A stretch of 64,000 nucleotides of DNA from Anaerococcus sp. Marseille-P3915 (GCF_900258475.1 NZ_LT984887.1:381303-445302), one strand, 5' to 3'. Positions 42,609 through 54,543 are shown, counted from the stretch's first letter. Program-made: numbers and translations. The notes: generated by a model from the letters alone, not told the origin.

Positions 42609-43508
42609 ATGACAAAAGTAATAGGAATAGATATCGGTGGAACAAAGATAAATACATGCCTTGTTAACGAAGAAGGGATTATTTTAGACATGTATACTAC
42701 AGATACCCAAGCATCTGAAGGCAGAGAAGTTGTTCTAAATAATATAAAAAAATCAATTTTTGCTATAGACTATAAGCAAGCTAGTGCAATAGGAATTGGC
42801 ACGCCAGGATTTATTGATTCTGAAAATGGTATCGTAACATTTGCTGGAAATATAACTGGTTGGACAGGTCTTAATCTAAAATCAGCTATAGAAGAATTTG
42901 TAGATATACCGGTATTTGTAGAAAACGATGCAAATATTGCCTTGATTGCAGAAAAATGGATTGGTTCGTGTCAATCCTATGATAATGTCGTAATGATTAC
43001 CTTAGGTACTGGTTTAGGAGGAGCTATTTATACAAAAGAAGGTGGACTACTCTCAGGAGCTCATTTCCAAGGGGCAGAACTAGGCCATATTATGCTTCAT
43101 CCAGGTGGAAATTACTGTACATGCGGACAATATGGATGTGCAGAAAGTTATTGTGCAGGACCTGCTATAAGTGAGGATTATTTCAGACTTACAGGAAAAA
43201 GATTAGATGGTAAAGAGATTTTTTCAAGAATTGAGACGGATGATAAAGCTATGGAAGTTCTTAAAAACTATCAATCAAATCTCGCATATCTGTTAACCTC
43301 CTTAAGAAATATTTTTGACCCTGATGCAATAGTAATTGGTGGAGGAATCATCCACTCCAAAGATATTTGGTGGGATGGTATGATAGAGAATTTCAAAAAT
43401 TACTGCAATAAGCCTTACAACATTGAAATACTCCCAGCTAAGTTTTTAAATGATGCTGGTGTAATTGGTGCAGCAAAAATTGCCTTTGAAAGGATGACAA
43501 ATGAATAA
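42609..43508 (+). CDS. glcK: ROK-family glucokinase
   Basis: Phosphorylates glucose to glucose-6-phosphate. The N-terminal ATP-binding motif is GIDIGGTKINTCLV, the central catalytic region contains FVENDANIALIAEKW and TLGTGLGGAI, and the zinc site reads CTCGQYGCAES with the upstream His in GAELGHIML. 299 residues from ATG 42609, which follows GAGGAG; the upstream GTG 42597 lies in that site. It overlaps the response regulator by 8 bases, an unusual partner for a sugar kinase. Confidence 0.9.
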   Translation: MTKVIGIDIGGTKINTCLVNEEGIILDMYTTDTQASEGREVVLNNIKKSIFAIDYKQASAIGIGTPGFIDSENGIVTFAGNITGWTGLNLKSAIEEFVDIPVFVENDANIALIAEKWIGSCQSYDNVVMITLGTGLGGAIYTKEGGLLSGAHFQGAELGHIMLHPGGNYCTCGQYGCAESYCAGPAISEDYFRLTGKRLDGKEIFSRIETDDKAMEVLKNYQSNLAYLLTSLRNIFDPDAIVIGGGIIHSKDIWWDGMIENFKNYCNKPYNIEILPAKFLNDAGVIGAAKIAFERMTNE

Positions 43509-44196
43509 TAAGATACTAATTCTAGATGATGAAGATCCTATTAGACAATTTATGAAAATAAACCTTGATTACCAAGGTTATCAAACTATCGAAGCTTCAA
43601 GCGGTGAAGAAGCCTTAAGGTTAGTGGACGAAGAACAACCAGCTGTAGCTATACTAGATATAATGTTACCTGGTATAAGTGGTCTTGAAGTATGTGAAAA
43701 AATCAGAGATAAATATCCAATGACTGGAATAATAATGGTATCAGCTAAAAGTCAAGATATAGATAAAATACTTGGCTTAGAAAAGGGAGCAGATGATTAT
43801 ATTATAAAACCTTTTAATCCTCAAGAGCTAATCCTTAGAGTGAAATCCTTAATGAGAAGGGTAAATTTAAATCCAGTTTCAACTGGAAACGAAGATGTCA
43901 AAAGTTTAAAGGATGGTCCATTTACTCTTGATATATATTCTAAAACATTTTACAAAGATGACATTGAAATAGATGTTACTCCGACAGAATTTACTATTTT
44001 AGAATATTTTATTAAAAATAAAGGAAAAGCAATGACCAGGGATGAAATAATGAAAGAAACCTGGGGGGATAATTACAGCAATGACACTAAAATTGTAGAT
44101 GTTAATATTAGAAGAATAAGAGCAAAAATAGAAGAAAACCCTGCTAAGCCAGAATATATTGAGACTGTTTGGGGCACTGGATATAGATGGAAATAG
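43501..44196 (+). CDS. Response regulator, OmpR/PhoB family
   Basis: A 231-residue regulator. The receiver domain has the acidic pair DDED, phosphoacceptor Asp in VAILDIMLPGISGLEVC and the Lys in DDYIIKPFNPQEL. The C-terminal winged helix (about 135-230) reads VTPTEFTILEYFIKNKGKAM and DVNIRRIRAKIE. It overlaps its histidine kinase by 10 bases, so they are a pair. Similar systems in Firmicutes include PhoPR, WalRK and VicRK types; none can be fixed from this sequence alone. Confidence 0.93.
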   Translation: MNNKILILDDEDPIRQFMKINLDYQGYQTIEASSGEEALRLVDEEQPAVAILDIMLPGISGLEVCEKIRDKYPMTGIIMVSAKSQDIDKILGLEKGADDYIIKPFNPQELILRVKSLMRRVNLNPVSTGNEDVKSLKDGPFTLDIYSKTFYKDDIEIDVTPTEFTILEYFIKNKGKAMTRDEIMKETWGDNYSNDTKIVDVNIRRIRAKIEENPAKPEYIETVWGTGYRWK

Positions 44197-45653
44197 GAAG
44201 AAAATTAAAATCAACTAAAGATACAACCAAAGATCTAATTGAATCAAAAAGTATTAAATATACTTTCATAAAGATAATCATGCTTTTTGTCTTAACAACT
44301 GTAATAGGATTTGAAATATTTGCCTATAATTCGGTAAAGAATTTTTACGAGTCTTCATTGATTTCATCTATGAAAAATCAAGCTAGGATAAGTCAATTGC
44401 AGTATTCATCTTATATGTCAAGATACGATCTTGAGGAAGTAATCATAGGTGATAAAAATCTATTTTATAGACAAAATGACTGCCAAGTACAAATACTAGA
44501 TAATTCAGGAGTAGTACTATTTGATTCTATAGCATCGTCAATGATTGGCAAAGTTATTGAAAATGAAGACGTAATCGAGGCTAAGGAAGGGTCAACTGGT
44601 ACTTTTAAAGGGGTAAATGTAGACTCAAAAGAGCAAGTTTTATCTGTTTCTTATCCGCTAAAGGCATCAGATCAGCAAGTAGGCATCCTAAGACTAACAA
44701 GTACCATGAATAAAGTAAATAGGCAAATAAATCAGGATATATTGTTTTATTTCTTATTCGGAGTATTCATCAGTGCAGCAGCTTTATTATTGTCATTTTT
44801 AGCTGCTAATAGCTTTGTTAAGCCTTTAAAGAAATTAATAGGTGTCTCAGAAGTTTTGGCTCAGGGTGATTACTCTATAAAGGCTGATGATTCTAGTAAA
44901 GATGAAATTGGTGAATTAGCCCAAACCCTAAATCTATTAAGTGAAAATATAGTAAAAAGAGAGGATATGAAAAATGAATTTATATCCTCAGTCTCTCACG
45001 AACTTAGAACACCTTTAACTTCTATCAAGGGTTGGGCAGTTACCTTACAATCTGAAACTATTCAGAAAGATGCAGACATGGTAAGTCAAGGACTTAAAAT
45101 TATCGAATCAGAGGGAGATAGGCTTTCAATGATGGTTGAAGATTTATTAGATTTTTCAAGATTATCTTCAAGTAATTTTAAGTATGACAAAGAGAAGATA
45201 GACATAGTAGAATTAGTAAAACAAGTCCACACTCAACTATACCCAAGGACACAATCTGAAGGCATTAAATTTACGTTTACCAGTATATACAAGGTCTTAT
45301 TTGTATACGCTGATAAGAATAGAATGAAAGAAGTTTTTATAAATATAATTGATAATGCTATTAAATTTACAGATTTAGCAGGAAATATTGATATAGTTAT
45401 CGACCTTAATGGTGATGAAATTGAAATTAGCATAAAAGATGATGGTGAAGGAATCAAGGAAGATGAAATAGCCTTTGTAGCTAGTAAGTTCTTTAAGGGA
45501 TCCTCATCAAAGTCCCAAACAGGTTTAGGACTTTCAATTTGTGAAGAAATTGTTAAGGCGCATGATGGTAGATTAATTATTAAGTCTAAATATGGAGTGG
45601 GTACTGTTGTAACTGTTGTACTACCGAGGGCAGAAGATGAAAAGAATATTTAA
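44187..45653 (+). CDS. Sensor histidine kinase (HAMP, HisKA, HATPase)
   Basis: A 488-residue membrane kinase with two membrane segments (about 28-52 and 185-208), an extracellular sensing loop between them, and a HAMP linker (VKPLKKLIGVSEVLAQGDYS). The HisKA phosphoacceptor His is in SSVSHELRTPLTSIKGW. The ATP-binding domain has N box IDNAIKF, G1 DDGEGI and G2 GLGLSIC. The gene ends just inside the lipoprotein gene. The lipoprotein may be a target or an auxiliary sensor. Confidence 0.93.
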   Translation: MEIGRKLKSTKDTTKDLIESKSIKYTFIKIIMLFVLTTVIGFEIFAYNSVKNFYESSLISSMKNQARISQLQYSSYMSRYDLEEVIIGDKNLFYRQNDCQVQILDNSGVVLFDSIASSMIGKVIENEDVIEAKEGSTGTFKGVNVDSKEQVLSVSYPLKASDQQVGILRLTSTMNKVNRQINQDILFYFLFGVFISAAALLLSFLAANSFVKPLKKLIGVSEVLAQGDYSIKADDSSKDEIGELAQTLNLLSENIVKREDMKNEFISSVSHELRTPLTSIKGWAVTLQSETIQKDADMVSQGLKIIESEGDRLSMMVEDLLDFSRLSSSNFKYDKEKIDIVELVKQVHTQLYPRTQSEGIKFTFTSIYKVLFVYADKNRMKEVFINIIDNAIKFTDLAGNIDIVIDLNGDEIEISIKDDGEGIKEDEIAFVASKFFKGSSSKSQTGLGLSICEEIVKAHDGRLIIKSKYGVGTVVTVVLPRAEDEKNI

Positions 45654-47121
45654 ATTTTTATTATTAAGTCTAAGTATGATTTTGCTAAGTTCATGTATAA
45701 ATTCCAATAAAAATGACCTTTCAGATTTGATTCAAACTCCAAAACAGGATTCACCAATTATTGAAGGAACTTGGCAGGTAGTGGAAATTGCTGGTGAAAT
45801 ATCTGATGATAGTTCGGGAAAAATCAATTTGGGTGATAATTTATATATCAACAAAAACTTAGTTGCTATAAATGGTTCTTATGCTTTTCCACCTAGTTTT
45901 AGTTCTAAATTCGTAAAATTATCAGATTATTTTAAAAATAGGGGGATACAAACTAGGCCAGAATTTAAAGATAGGAATGTAATAGTTATAAATGCATCCC
46001 AGGGTCAATTATTCTCAAGAGATTTAATAATTACTGATAAAAATAATTTATTTATGATAAAAGATGAAAATCTAATCTCATTAAAGAAAATATCAGATAA
46101 AGTAGACTCTAAAGTAGTCGATTCTTACGCTAAATTGGCTTCTAAAGAACGAACCACAACTGAGACAGGGGAAGATATAGCTGAAGATTTATCCTTGCTT
46201 CTAGGAGTAAGAGAAAGGATAGATCCAGAAAGTGATAAACCATTATATAAGTATTACACTTATTTAATAAGAGTAGAACCAGATGAAACAATAAAATACA
46301 TGAAGTGTGAGGATATTTTTATCAAAAACCAAGATGAATATTGGACAGTAAGCTCTGATATAAATAATTTTACTGATTTATACGATGAGATAAAATCTTA
46401 TCCTATTAAGTTAGAAAAAAACGAAAATGTTGATGATGTTTTAAAGAAATATACTTTTAAAGATATAAACTTTAATACACGATTAAATTTTGTATCTAAA
46501 GATTTCATATCAATTGATTATACTGATAAAAATAACGAAAACCCAATCAGAAAATACGCACTAATGGAAACTGATAACATATCGACGAAGCAGTTTATAT
46601 CTCTTGAAGAATTTACTGGAGAGGAACAAAGTGATCAGATATTTAGGGAGAAAGTAAAAGAAGAGCTTAAAAAGGCAATCCCTAATGCTAATCCAGAAAA
46701 ATTTGCATTTGATAATACAAACTTTGGTATAATCAGAAATCAGGGATACTGGGCTTTCCAATCATCAATATTTGCAGGCAAAGGCGATAGCTTTATTCAA
46801 AACTTTTTCAATGTGGATATTGCAATTGGAGACTCACTACTTAATCCTACAAATGCTATTATTACAAGAGATCAAGTGTATAATATAAATACACAATTTA
46901 AGGACTATGTGGTATTAGCTAATCAAAGGTATATTGCTATTCAAACACCAGATGAAATTTTAATTCACAGGATTAAAGATGGATTAATAGAAAAATCACC
47001 AGTATATGCAATTGCAACAAGGATGCCAGCCACAATCATTAGCATTGACCAATACTTAGGTTCAAATGCTCTAGATTTGGAAGAAGCTTTTACTAAATAT
47101 AACTTAATTATAGAAAAATAA
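45637..47121 (+). CDS. Lipoprotein, unknown, downstream of the kinase
   Basis: A 494-residue protein with a lipoprotein signal peptide: KRIFKFLLLSLSMILLSSC with the lipobox cysteine near residue 19. The mature part is strand-rich, with segments like IIEGTWQVVEIAGE and ISIDYTDKNNENP. It overlaps the kinase gene by 17 bases and has CGAGGG before ATG 45637. It is probably exported and anchored, and co-expressed with the two-component system. No family can be named. Confidence 0.75.
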   Translation: MKRIFKFLLLSLSMILLSSCINSNKNDLSDLIQTPKQDSPIIEGTWQVVEIAGEISDDSSGKINLGDNLYINKNLVAINGSYAFPPSFSSKFVKLSDYFKNRGIQTRPEFKDRNVIVINASQGQLFSRDLIITDKNNLFMIKDENLISLKKISDKVDSKVVDSYAKLASKERTTTETGEDIAEDLSLLLGVRERIDPESDKPLYKYYTYLIRVEPDETIKYMKCEDIFIKNQDEYWTVSSDINNFTDLYDEIKSYPIKLEKNENVDDVLKKYTFKDINFNTRLNFVSKDFISIDYTDKNNENPIRKYALMETDNISTKQFISLEEFTGEEQSDQIFREKVKEELKKAIPNANPEKFAFDNTNFGIIRNQGYWAFQSSIFAGKGDSFIQNFFNVDIAIGDSLLNPTNAIITRDQVYNINTQFKDYVVLANQRYIAIQTPDEILIHRIKDGLIEKSPVYAIATRMPATIISIDQYLGSNALDLEEAFTKYNLIIEK

Positions 47122-47124
47122 ATT

Positions 47125-47154
47125 TTGACTTAAACTAATGATATTTGTTATCAT
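47125..47154 (+). promoter_or_regulatory. Promoter of rdgB (candidate)
   Basis: TTGACT (47125-47130), 18 bases, TATCAT (47149-47154), 16 bases before the ATG at 47171. Confidence 0.45.
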
Positions 47155-47170
47155 GTTAATAGGAGATTAT

Positions 47171-47767
47171 ATGGAACTATTATTTGCAAGCAATAATGCT
47201 AATAAATTAGAGCAAGTTAAATTATTGCTAGATCATGAAAATGTCCTTCTACCAAAAGATATAGGAATCTTGGACTTTAATGTAGTAGAAGATGGAAACA
47301 CTCTTAGAGAAAATGCTTATAAAAAAGCATACGCTCTTTTTAAGCTATCCGGAAAGAAAGTTTTTTCTGATGATACGGGTCTTTTTGTAAAAAGCTTAGA
47401 TGGAAGGCCAGGTCTTTACTCTCATAGATATGCTGGAAATGATGCTAGTGATAAGGATAATAGAGATAAGCTTTTATCCGAGCTAGAAAATAACGCCGAT
47501 AGACAAGCTTACTTTTTAACAGTCGTTTGTTTCATAGATGAAAATGGCAGAGACTATTATTTTGAAGGTAGGCTTGATGGAAGAATTGCCGATAAAGAAT
47601 ATGGGACAGGTGGTTTTGGATATGATAAAATATTTTATGTCGATGAATATTCAAAAACTCTTGGACAAATGGATATAGAATTTAAAAATACAATAAGTCA
47701 TAGGGCAAAGGCAGTGCTAGCATTTAAGAAGTTCTTGGTTGATAATTATGAAAATATTAATTACTAG
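47171..47767 (+). CDS. rdgB: XTP/dITP diphosphatase (RdgB/HAM1)
   Basis: Removes non-canonical purine nucleotides such as dITP and XTP. The N-terminal FASNNANKLEQVK, the metal/substrate region SDDTGLFVKSLDGRPGLYSHRYAG and the late IEFKNTISHRAKAV are the family marks. 198 residues from ATG 47171, with GGAG upstream; the frame from 47138 begins inside the promoter. It overlaps the next phosphodiesterase by about 20 bases. Confidence 0.95.
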   Translation: MELLFASNNANKLEQVKLLLDHENVLLPKDIGILDFNVVEDGNTLRENAYKKAYALFKLSGKKVFSDDTGLFVKSLDGRPGLYSHRYAGNDASDKDNRDKLLSELENNADRQAYFLTVVCFIDENGRDYYFEGRLDGRIADKEYGTGGFGYDKIFYVDEYSKTLGQMDIEFKNTISHRAKAVLAFKKFLVDNYENINY

Positions 47768-48221
47768 TGATAGTCATGGAAATTATAATAAAATTTCAGA
47801 TTTTATACTAGAAAGTGGAGATATTGATCTTATGCTACATGCAGGAGATGGTGTAGAAGATTGCAAATATATTTCTTATGAAACTGGTATAAAATACTAT
47901 GTAGTTAAAGGGAATAATGATTTTTTTGCAAATGAAGCTTATACAAAAATTCTAGATTTAGATGGTGTTAAAATTCTTTTAACACATGGGCATAAGTATG
48001 GAGTAGATTTCTCTCTCGATGGACTTATGAGAAAAGCTGTTGATAATTCTTGTGATGTAGTTATTTTTGGTCATACTCACACATACACACAAGCAAATAA
48101 ATCGGGTATATTATTTTTAAACCCGGGTTCTGTAAGCCTACCTAGAGATGGAAAAGCAAGCATGATGCTAATGACCCTTGATAATAAAAATATTAATATC
48201 GAAAAGATATATGTACAATAA
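47748..48221 (+). CDS. YfcE/MJ0936-family phosphodiesterase
   Basis: A 157-residue calcineurin-like metallophosphoesterase. Motifs in order are TSDSHGN, MLHAGDGVED, VKGNNDF, LLTHGHKYG and IFGHTHTY, the complete metal set. It usually follows rdgB in Firmicutes, as here, which fits co-expression. Its natural substrate is not known; related enzymes cleave phosphodiesters in vitro. ATG 47748 is within the rdgB end. Confidence 0.92.
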   Translation: MKILITSDSHGNYNKISDFILESGDIDLMLHAGDGVEDCKYISYETGIKYYVVKGNNDFFANEAYTKILDLDGVKILLTHGHKYGVDFSLDGLMRKAVDNSCDVVIFGHTHTYTQANKSGILFLNPGSVSLPRDGKASMMLMTLDNKNINIEKIYVQ

Positions 48222-48230
48222 GGAGAAACA

Positions 48231-48632
48231 ATGTCTGGTTTAATTAATTTAATAAGCGAATTTTCTTCAAGCCTATTTATCCTACCCATTTTGGTATTGA
48301 TGAATGTTATTATAACTATAATTATTTACTTTATAAATGATAAGAAGGTTTTAAAATATTTGCCTTCAATTATAATAGGTGTTATATCGATTTTGATAGG
48401 GATATATTCAATAATTATCTTTACAACACCTAGAGGATTGAATACATCGTGGATTGCTATATTTTTATTGACAACGGCAATTGTTGGTATAGTGACCGGA
48501 TTTATAATAGATTTATTTGTATCCTTAAGAAGGGATTTGGGTATTAATAAGGGCAATGTTAAAATAAACACAAGAAAAAATAAAACATTCAAAGCTAAGA
48601 GACGAAGAGAAAAGGAAAACTTAAATGACTAA
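48231..48632 (+). CDS. Membrane protein, unknown (133 aa)
   Basis: A small hydrophobic protein with about three membrane helices (residues 15-35, 41-65 and 73-95) and a basic C-terminal tail (TRKNKTFKAKRRREKENL). No family recognised. ATG 48231 has AAGGAG upstream. It lies between the phosphodiesterase and a HAD phosphatase in the same transcription unit, and overlaps the latter by 8 bases. Its basic tail would face the cytoplasm. Confidence 0.72.
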   Translation: MSGLINLISEFSSSLFILPILVLMNVIITIIIYFINDKKVLKYLPSIIIGVISILIGIYSIIIFTTPRGLNTSWIAIFLLTTAIVGIVTGFIIDLFVSLRRDLGINKGNVKINTRKNKTFKAKRRREKENLND

Positions 48633-49368
48633 GAATAAAGCAGCCTTTTTTGATATAGATGGAACACTTTTTAGAAATTCACTTCTAATAGAGCATTTTT
48701 TAAAGTTAGTTGAAGATGGAATTTTAGATAAAAAAATTTGGACAGATGAGATTGGACCTCTTTACAGTAAATATGAAAACAGACAGGGTGCTTATGAAGA
48801 TTATTTAGACAAATCTGCTTTAGCCTACCAAAAATCCATGCGAGGTCTTGATAAAAAAATTATAGATAAATATTCTCAGATAGTAATAGAGGAAAATAAA
48901 AATAAGGTTTATAATATTACAAAAAATGCTGTAAATAAGCATTTAGAAGATGGATTTTTAATTTTCTTTATATCAGGGTCACCAGACTTTTTAGTAGGTG
49001 ATTTTTCTAAGCTTTACAGTGCCACCGAGTCTATTTCTACTATTTATGAATTTGATGAAAATAATAAATTTACTGGTAAAGTATTACCTATGTGGGATGG
49101 CAAGAGTAAGTTATCAGCGGTAACAATTCTTAAGGATAAATATGACATAGATCTTAATAATTCCTATGCCTATGGTGATACAAATGGAGATATCACCATG
49201 TTCCAAATGGTAGGAAATCCACATGCTATAAATCCATCATATGAATTGATAGAAAAATTATATGAAGATGAAGATTTAAGAAAAAAGTCAGTTATTAATA
49301 TCGAAAGAAAAGATGTAAATTATTCTTTTAAATTAAATGATTTAAAAGTTGACTTTACAAAATTTTAA
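48625..49368 (+). CDS. HAD-IB family phosphatase
   Basis: A 247-residue phosphatase of the SerB-like HAD group. The nucleophile motif is FFDIDGTLF, motif II is FFISGSPDFL, and motif III/IV is YAYGDTNGDITMF. A four-helix cap lies between residues about 20 and 100. The exact substrate is not clear from sequence; related enzymes act on phosphoserine or glycerol phosphates. It is followed by a gap of 183 bases with a structured T-rich hairpin. Confidence 0.9.
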   Translation: MTKNKAAFFDIDGTLFRNSLLIEHFLKLVEDGILDKKIWTDEIGPLYSKYENRQGAYEDYLDKSALAYQKSMRGLDKKIIDKYSQIVIEENKNKVYNITKNAVNKHLEDGFLIFFISGSPDFLVGDFSKLYSATESISTIYEFDENNKFTGKVLPMWDGKSKLSAVTILKDKYDIDLNNSYAYGDTNGDITMFQMVGNPHAINPSYELIEKLYEDEDLRKKSVINIERKDVNYSFKLNDLKVDFTKF

Positions 49369-49405
49369 AAAAAATCCTTTGAATTTTTTTTAATATGATA
49401 TTTTT

Positions 49406-49482
49406 AAAAAGCTAAAACAACAAGACATATATACAATAATTAGTTAGTTATGTATATTTTTACTATATTTTTAGCTTTTTTT
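49406..49482 (+). terminator. Large hairpin / terminator after the HAD gene
   Basis: AAAAAGCTAAAA (49406-49417) pairs with TTTTAGCTTTTT and a T-run to 49482. Nested inside are ATATACA and TGTATAT (about 49429 and 49450). It works as a terminator but is larger than usual. Confidence 0.6.
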
Positions 49483-49524
49483 ATTTTCGAGAAAAATATA
49501 TCTAAATAAAAGACTTTTAATTTG

Positions 49525-49533
49525 TGGTAAAAT
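49525..49533 (+). promoter_or_regulatory. Extended -10 promoter before the 237-aa unknown gene
   Basis: TG-G-TAAAAT (49525-49533) with an extended -10 TG; no good -35. Followed by GAGGTAAGAC and ATG 49552. Confidence 0.45.
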
Positions 49534-49551
49534 AGTAACTGAGGTAAGACA

Positions 49552-50265
49552 ATGAAGGCAGAATTAAGTAAATCTTTTCCAATAATTGAAAAACTTGAAT
49601 ATAATTATCTTGTTGATAAAGATGTATACTCACTTAATACACTTATGTCTTTATTGTATGACAGATGTCTAGCTAGTTTTTCTAAGCATTCTTATTATGC
49701 AAAAGATTATTGCTTTAAGAATCTTAAGAAATATTTTTGGAATTTAGTAGATATTGATGAGATAATCAACAGCTTAAGTAGAAATATTGGTAAGGATATA
49801 GATAGGTATGAATATTTAATATCAATTAAGGCTCAATATAGGGCGTTTAATTCCAAAAAAGATGTAGATAAATTAGAGCTACTAATGATAGAAACACTAG
49901 GGGTTGAATATCTGGTAGAAGGCAGGAATTATTTTTATAATAGAGAAGATAAAAGAATGCTTGAAATAGGAGATAATTTGAAATCTTCTATATTGGATGA
50001 TAAATTATTGCTAGCTAAACTAAAAGAAGATGTTTATAATTTTTCTGATATAGTTTTAAAGAATAAGATATATGGCATCGATTTATCTACAAATAAACAG
50101 CTCACTTTTAATAGAGAAAGTATTTTTACAGAAGACATTACAATAAAACAAACCCAAAAGATATATGAAAAAACTATCAACTACCTTTCTAGGTCCATAG
50201 TTGATATTTATGCCGAGTATTATTATAGGGGTTTGATAAGAGAAGTATTTGAAAGGTATCAATAG
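49552..50265 (+). CDS. Unknown protein (237 aa)
   Basis: A helical, Tyr/Lys/Asp-rich soluble protein (for instance FSKHSYYAKDYCFKNLKKYF and EKTINYLSRSIVDIYAEYYY). No motif or family is recognised. It has its own likely promoter and the start context GAGGT-AAGAC-ATG. Its stop overlaps a terminator hairpin just before ruvC, so it is a single-gene unit. Its presence between housekeeping genes suggests a lineage-specific core function rather than a recent gain. Confidence 0.68.
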   Translation: MKAELSKSFPIIEKLEYNYLVDKDVYSLNTLMSLLYDRCLASFSKHSYYAKDYCFKNLKKYFWNLVDIDEIINSLSRNIGKDIDRYEYLISIKAQYRAFNSKKDVDKLELLMIETLGVEYLVEGRNYFYNREDKRMLEIGDNLKSSILDDKLLLAKLKEDVYNFSDIVLKNKIYGIDLSTNKQLTFNRESIFTEDITIKQTQKIYEKTINYLSRSIVDIYAEYYYRGLIREVFERYQ

Positions 50266-50285
50266 GGCTTAATTAGCCCTTTTTA
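50264..50285 (+). terminator. Terminator at the stop of the unknown gene, close to ruvC
   Basis: AGGGCT (50264-50269), TAATT, AGCCCT (50275-50280) and a T-run. The stop codon is part of the stem. Confidence 0.8.
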
Positions 50286-50293
50286 TTTTGTTT

Positions 50294-50788
50294 ATGATAG
50301 TTTTAGGAATAGATCCGGGTATAGCCATTATGGGCTATGGTGTGATTGAATTTAATGGAAATAAAGTTAAAGTATTAGAAAACGGAGTAATTACTACTTC
50401 GTCAAAGACAGAGACTCCAAAAAGATTAGAGATTCTCTATGATAATTTAGATAATATTATAAAAGAATATAAACCTGATGAGTTTGCAATTGAGGAATTG
50501 TTTTTTAATCAAAATGTTAAGACTGCTATAACAGTAGGACATGCAAGGGGAATTCAAGTACTCTGCGCTCAGCAAAACAATATTGATATCTACGAATATA
50601 CTCCTCTCCAAATAAAGCAGGCGATTACTGGTTATGGTAGGGCAAGCAAAAAACAGATGCAAATGACCATAACAAGCTTACTAAATCTAAGGTCTATACC
50701 CAAACCAGATGATGCTGCTGATGCTTTATCAGTAGCTCTCTGTCATGTACTTAGTCAAAGATTTAAAGAACAGTTTAGGATGAAATAA
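50294..50788 (+). CDS. ruvC: Holliday junction resolvase RuvC
   Basis: Cleaves Holliday junctions during recombination. MIVLGIDPGIAIMGYGVIEF opens the catalytic domain with the first Asp. Further acidic residues lie in EFAIEELFFNQN and near the end (KPDDAADALSVAL). 164 residues from ATG 50294. No Shine-Dalgarno is seen; the terminator of the previous gene is just upstream. The TTG at 50288 would add only two residues. It is followed by ruvA and ruvB, a full branch-migration set. Confidence 0.95.
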   Translation: MIVLGIDPGIAIMGYGVIEFNGNKVKVLENGVITTSSKTETPKRLEILYDNLDNIIKEYKPDEFAIEELFFNQNVKTAITVGHARGIQVLCAQQNNIDIYEYTPLQIKQAITGYGRASKKQMQMTITSLLNLRSIPKPDDAADALSVALCHVLSQRFKEQFRMK

Positions 50789-51375
50789 TGATTTCTTATA
50801 TAAAAGGTGATGTAAGAGCGATTAGTGAAGAAGGCTTTATTTTAGAAGCAAATAACATAGGTTATTTTATAAATTCATCACTTACAACTCTTGCTAATAT
50901 TAAAATAAATAATGAGTATAAAATATATACTTCAATGCAAGTAAGAGAAGATGATATATCTCTTTTTGGCTTTGAATCTGAGGAAGAATTAGAGATGTTC
51001 TTACTCTTGATATCTGTATCAAGTATTGGGCCAAAGATTGCTATTGGAATGCTTTCATCGATATCTTCAGATGAAATAAAACTTGCGATAGTAAATAATG
51101 ACATTGACAAGTTAACAAAGGCTAAGGGAATTGGCAAAAAGACTGCATCAAGAATTATCTTAGAGTTAGTTGATAAGGTTAAGAAAATGGCAATTCCAGA
51201 AATACCTGATAGCAAAACTGAAGATAATTTTACTAATGATTATGAAGTAGCAAGACAAGCTCTTAAGAACTTAGGCTATCTCGATAATGAAATTGCAAGA
51301 GTTTTAAGAGAATTAAAAGATGAGAACTTAAGTCTTGAAGCATTGATAAAAGAGAGTTTAAAAAGGCTAATATAG
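50788..51375 (+). CDS. ruvA: Holliday junction helicase subunit RuvA
   Basis: Binds four-way junctions and loads RuvB. The N-terminal OB fold (MISYIKGDVRAISEEGFIL) is followed by two helix-hairpin-helix motifs (SVSSIGPKIAIGML and KAKGIGKKTASRIILEL). A C-terminal RuvB-binding domain (about 145-195) follows a flexible acidic linker. 195 residues is normal. It shares its start base with the stop of ruvC (TAATG). Confidence 0.95.
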   Translation: MISYIKGDVRAISEEGFILEANNIGYFINSSLTTLANIKINNEYKIYTSMQVREDDISLFGFESEEELEMFLLLISVSSIGPKIAIGMLSSISSDEIKLAIVNNDIDKLTKAKGIGKKTASRIILELVDKVKKMAIPEIPDSKTEDNFTNDYEVARQALKNLGYLDNEIARVLRELKDENLSLEALIKESLKRLI

Positions 51376-51385
51376 GTGATTTTGT

Positions 51386-52393
51386 ATGTATGATGAAAAT
51401 CAAAGGATTGTAGGAAGTAACGAGCAGATTGAAGATATAGGCCTTGAAAATTCTATAAGGCCTAAATGGCTAAGTGATTATATCGGGCAAGATAAGGTAA
51501 AAGAAAAGTTAGATATTTTTATAAAATCTTCTTTATCAAGAAAAGAGCCTCTTGACCACGTACTTTTACAAGGACCTCCAGGACTTGGTAAAACTACTCT
51601 ATCGACAATTATTGCCAATGAACTTGGTGTAAATCTTAGAGTGACAAGTGGTCCGGCTATAGAAAGGCCATCAGATCTAGCAAGTATACTTACAAATCTC
51701 CAACAAGGTGATGTACTATTTATAGATGAGATTCACAGGATTAATCGCTCTGTTGAAGAGATACTTTATTCTGCTATGGAAGATTTTGTTTTAGATATAA
51801 TAGTAGGTAAGGGTCCTAACGCTCAATCTATAAGGATAGATTTAGAGAAATTCACCCTAATTGGAGCAACAACCAGAGCAGGTATGTTATCAGCCCCTCT
51901 TCGTGATAGGTTTGGTGTTTTACTTGCTTTAAACTTATACGATAGTAAAGATTTAACAACTATTGTAAAAAGATCAGCAAATATACTCGATATACCAATA
52001 GATGATGATGGGGCAGTAGAGATAGCTAAAAGATCTAGAGGAACTCCTAGGATTGCAAATAGGCTCTTAAAAAGAGTAAGAGATTATGCGATAGTAAAGG
52101 CAGATGAAAAGATTGACTACGAAACAAGTAAAAAGGGTCTTGAGTTACTTGAAATAGATCCGATGGGCCTTGATAATATGGACAAGAAAATTATCTACAC
52201 CATGTATGATAATTTTGGAGGTGGACCAGTTGGCGTTGATACAATAGCAGCATCAACTGGTATAGAAAATGTAACGATAGAAGATGTTTATGAGCCTTAT
52301 TTACTACAAATAGGTTTTATATCACGAACACCTAGAGGAAGAGTTTTAACAAGAAAAGCCTACGAGCACTATGGCTTAAAATATGAGGATTAA
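51386..52393 (+). CDS. ruvB: Holliday junction helicase RuvB
   Basis: The AAA+ motor for branch migration. Walker A is [10 protein letters not shown], Walker B is LFIDEIHR, sensor 1 is [21 protein letters not shown] with the arginine finger, and a C-terminal winged helix ends [20 protein letters not shown]. 335 residues. It is ten bases after ruvA and one base before queA, so ruvCAB-queA-tgt-yajC is one unit. Confidence 0.97.
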   Translation: MYDENQRIVGSNEQIEDIGLENSIRPKWLSDYIGQDKVKEKLDIFIKSSLSRKEPLDHVLLQGPPGLGKTTLSTIIANELGVNLRVTSGPAIERPSDLASILTNLQQGDVLFIDEIHRINRSVEEILYSAMEDFVLDIIVGKGPNAQSIRIDLEKFTLIGATTRAGMLSAPLRDRFGVLLALNLYDSKDLTTIVKRSANILDIPIDDDGAVEIAKRSRGTPRIANRLLKRVRDYAIVKADEKIDYETSKKGLELLEIDPMGLDNMDKKIIYTMYDNFGGGPVGVDTIAASTGIENVTIEDVYEPYLLQIGFISRTPRGRVLTRKAYEHYGLKYED

Positions 52394-54542
<2,149 letters not shown>

Positions 54543-54543
<1 letters not shown>

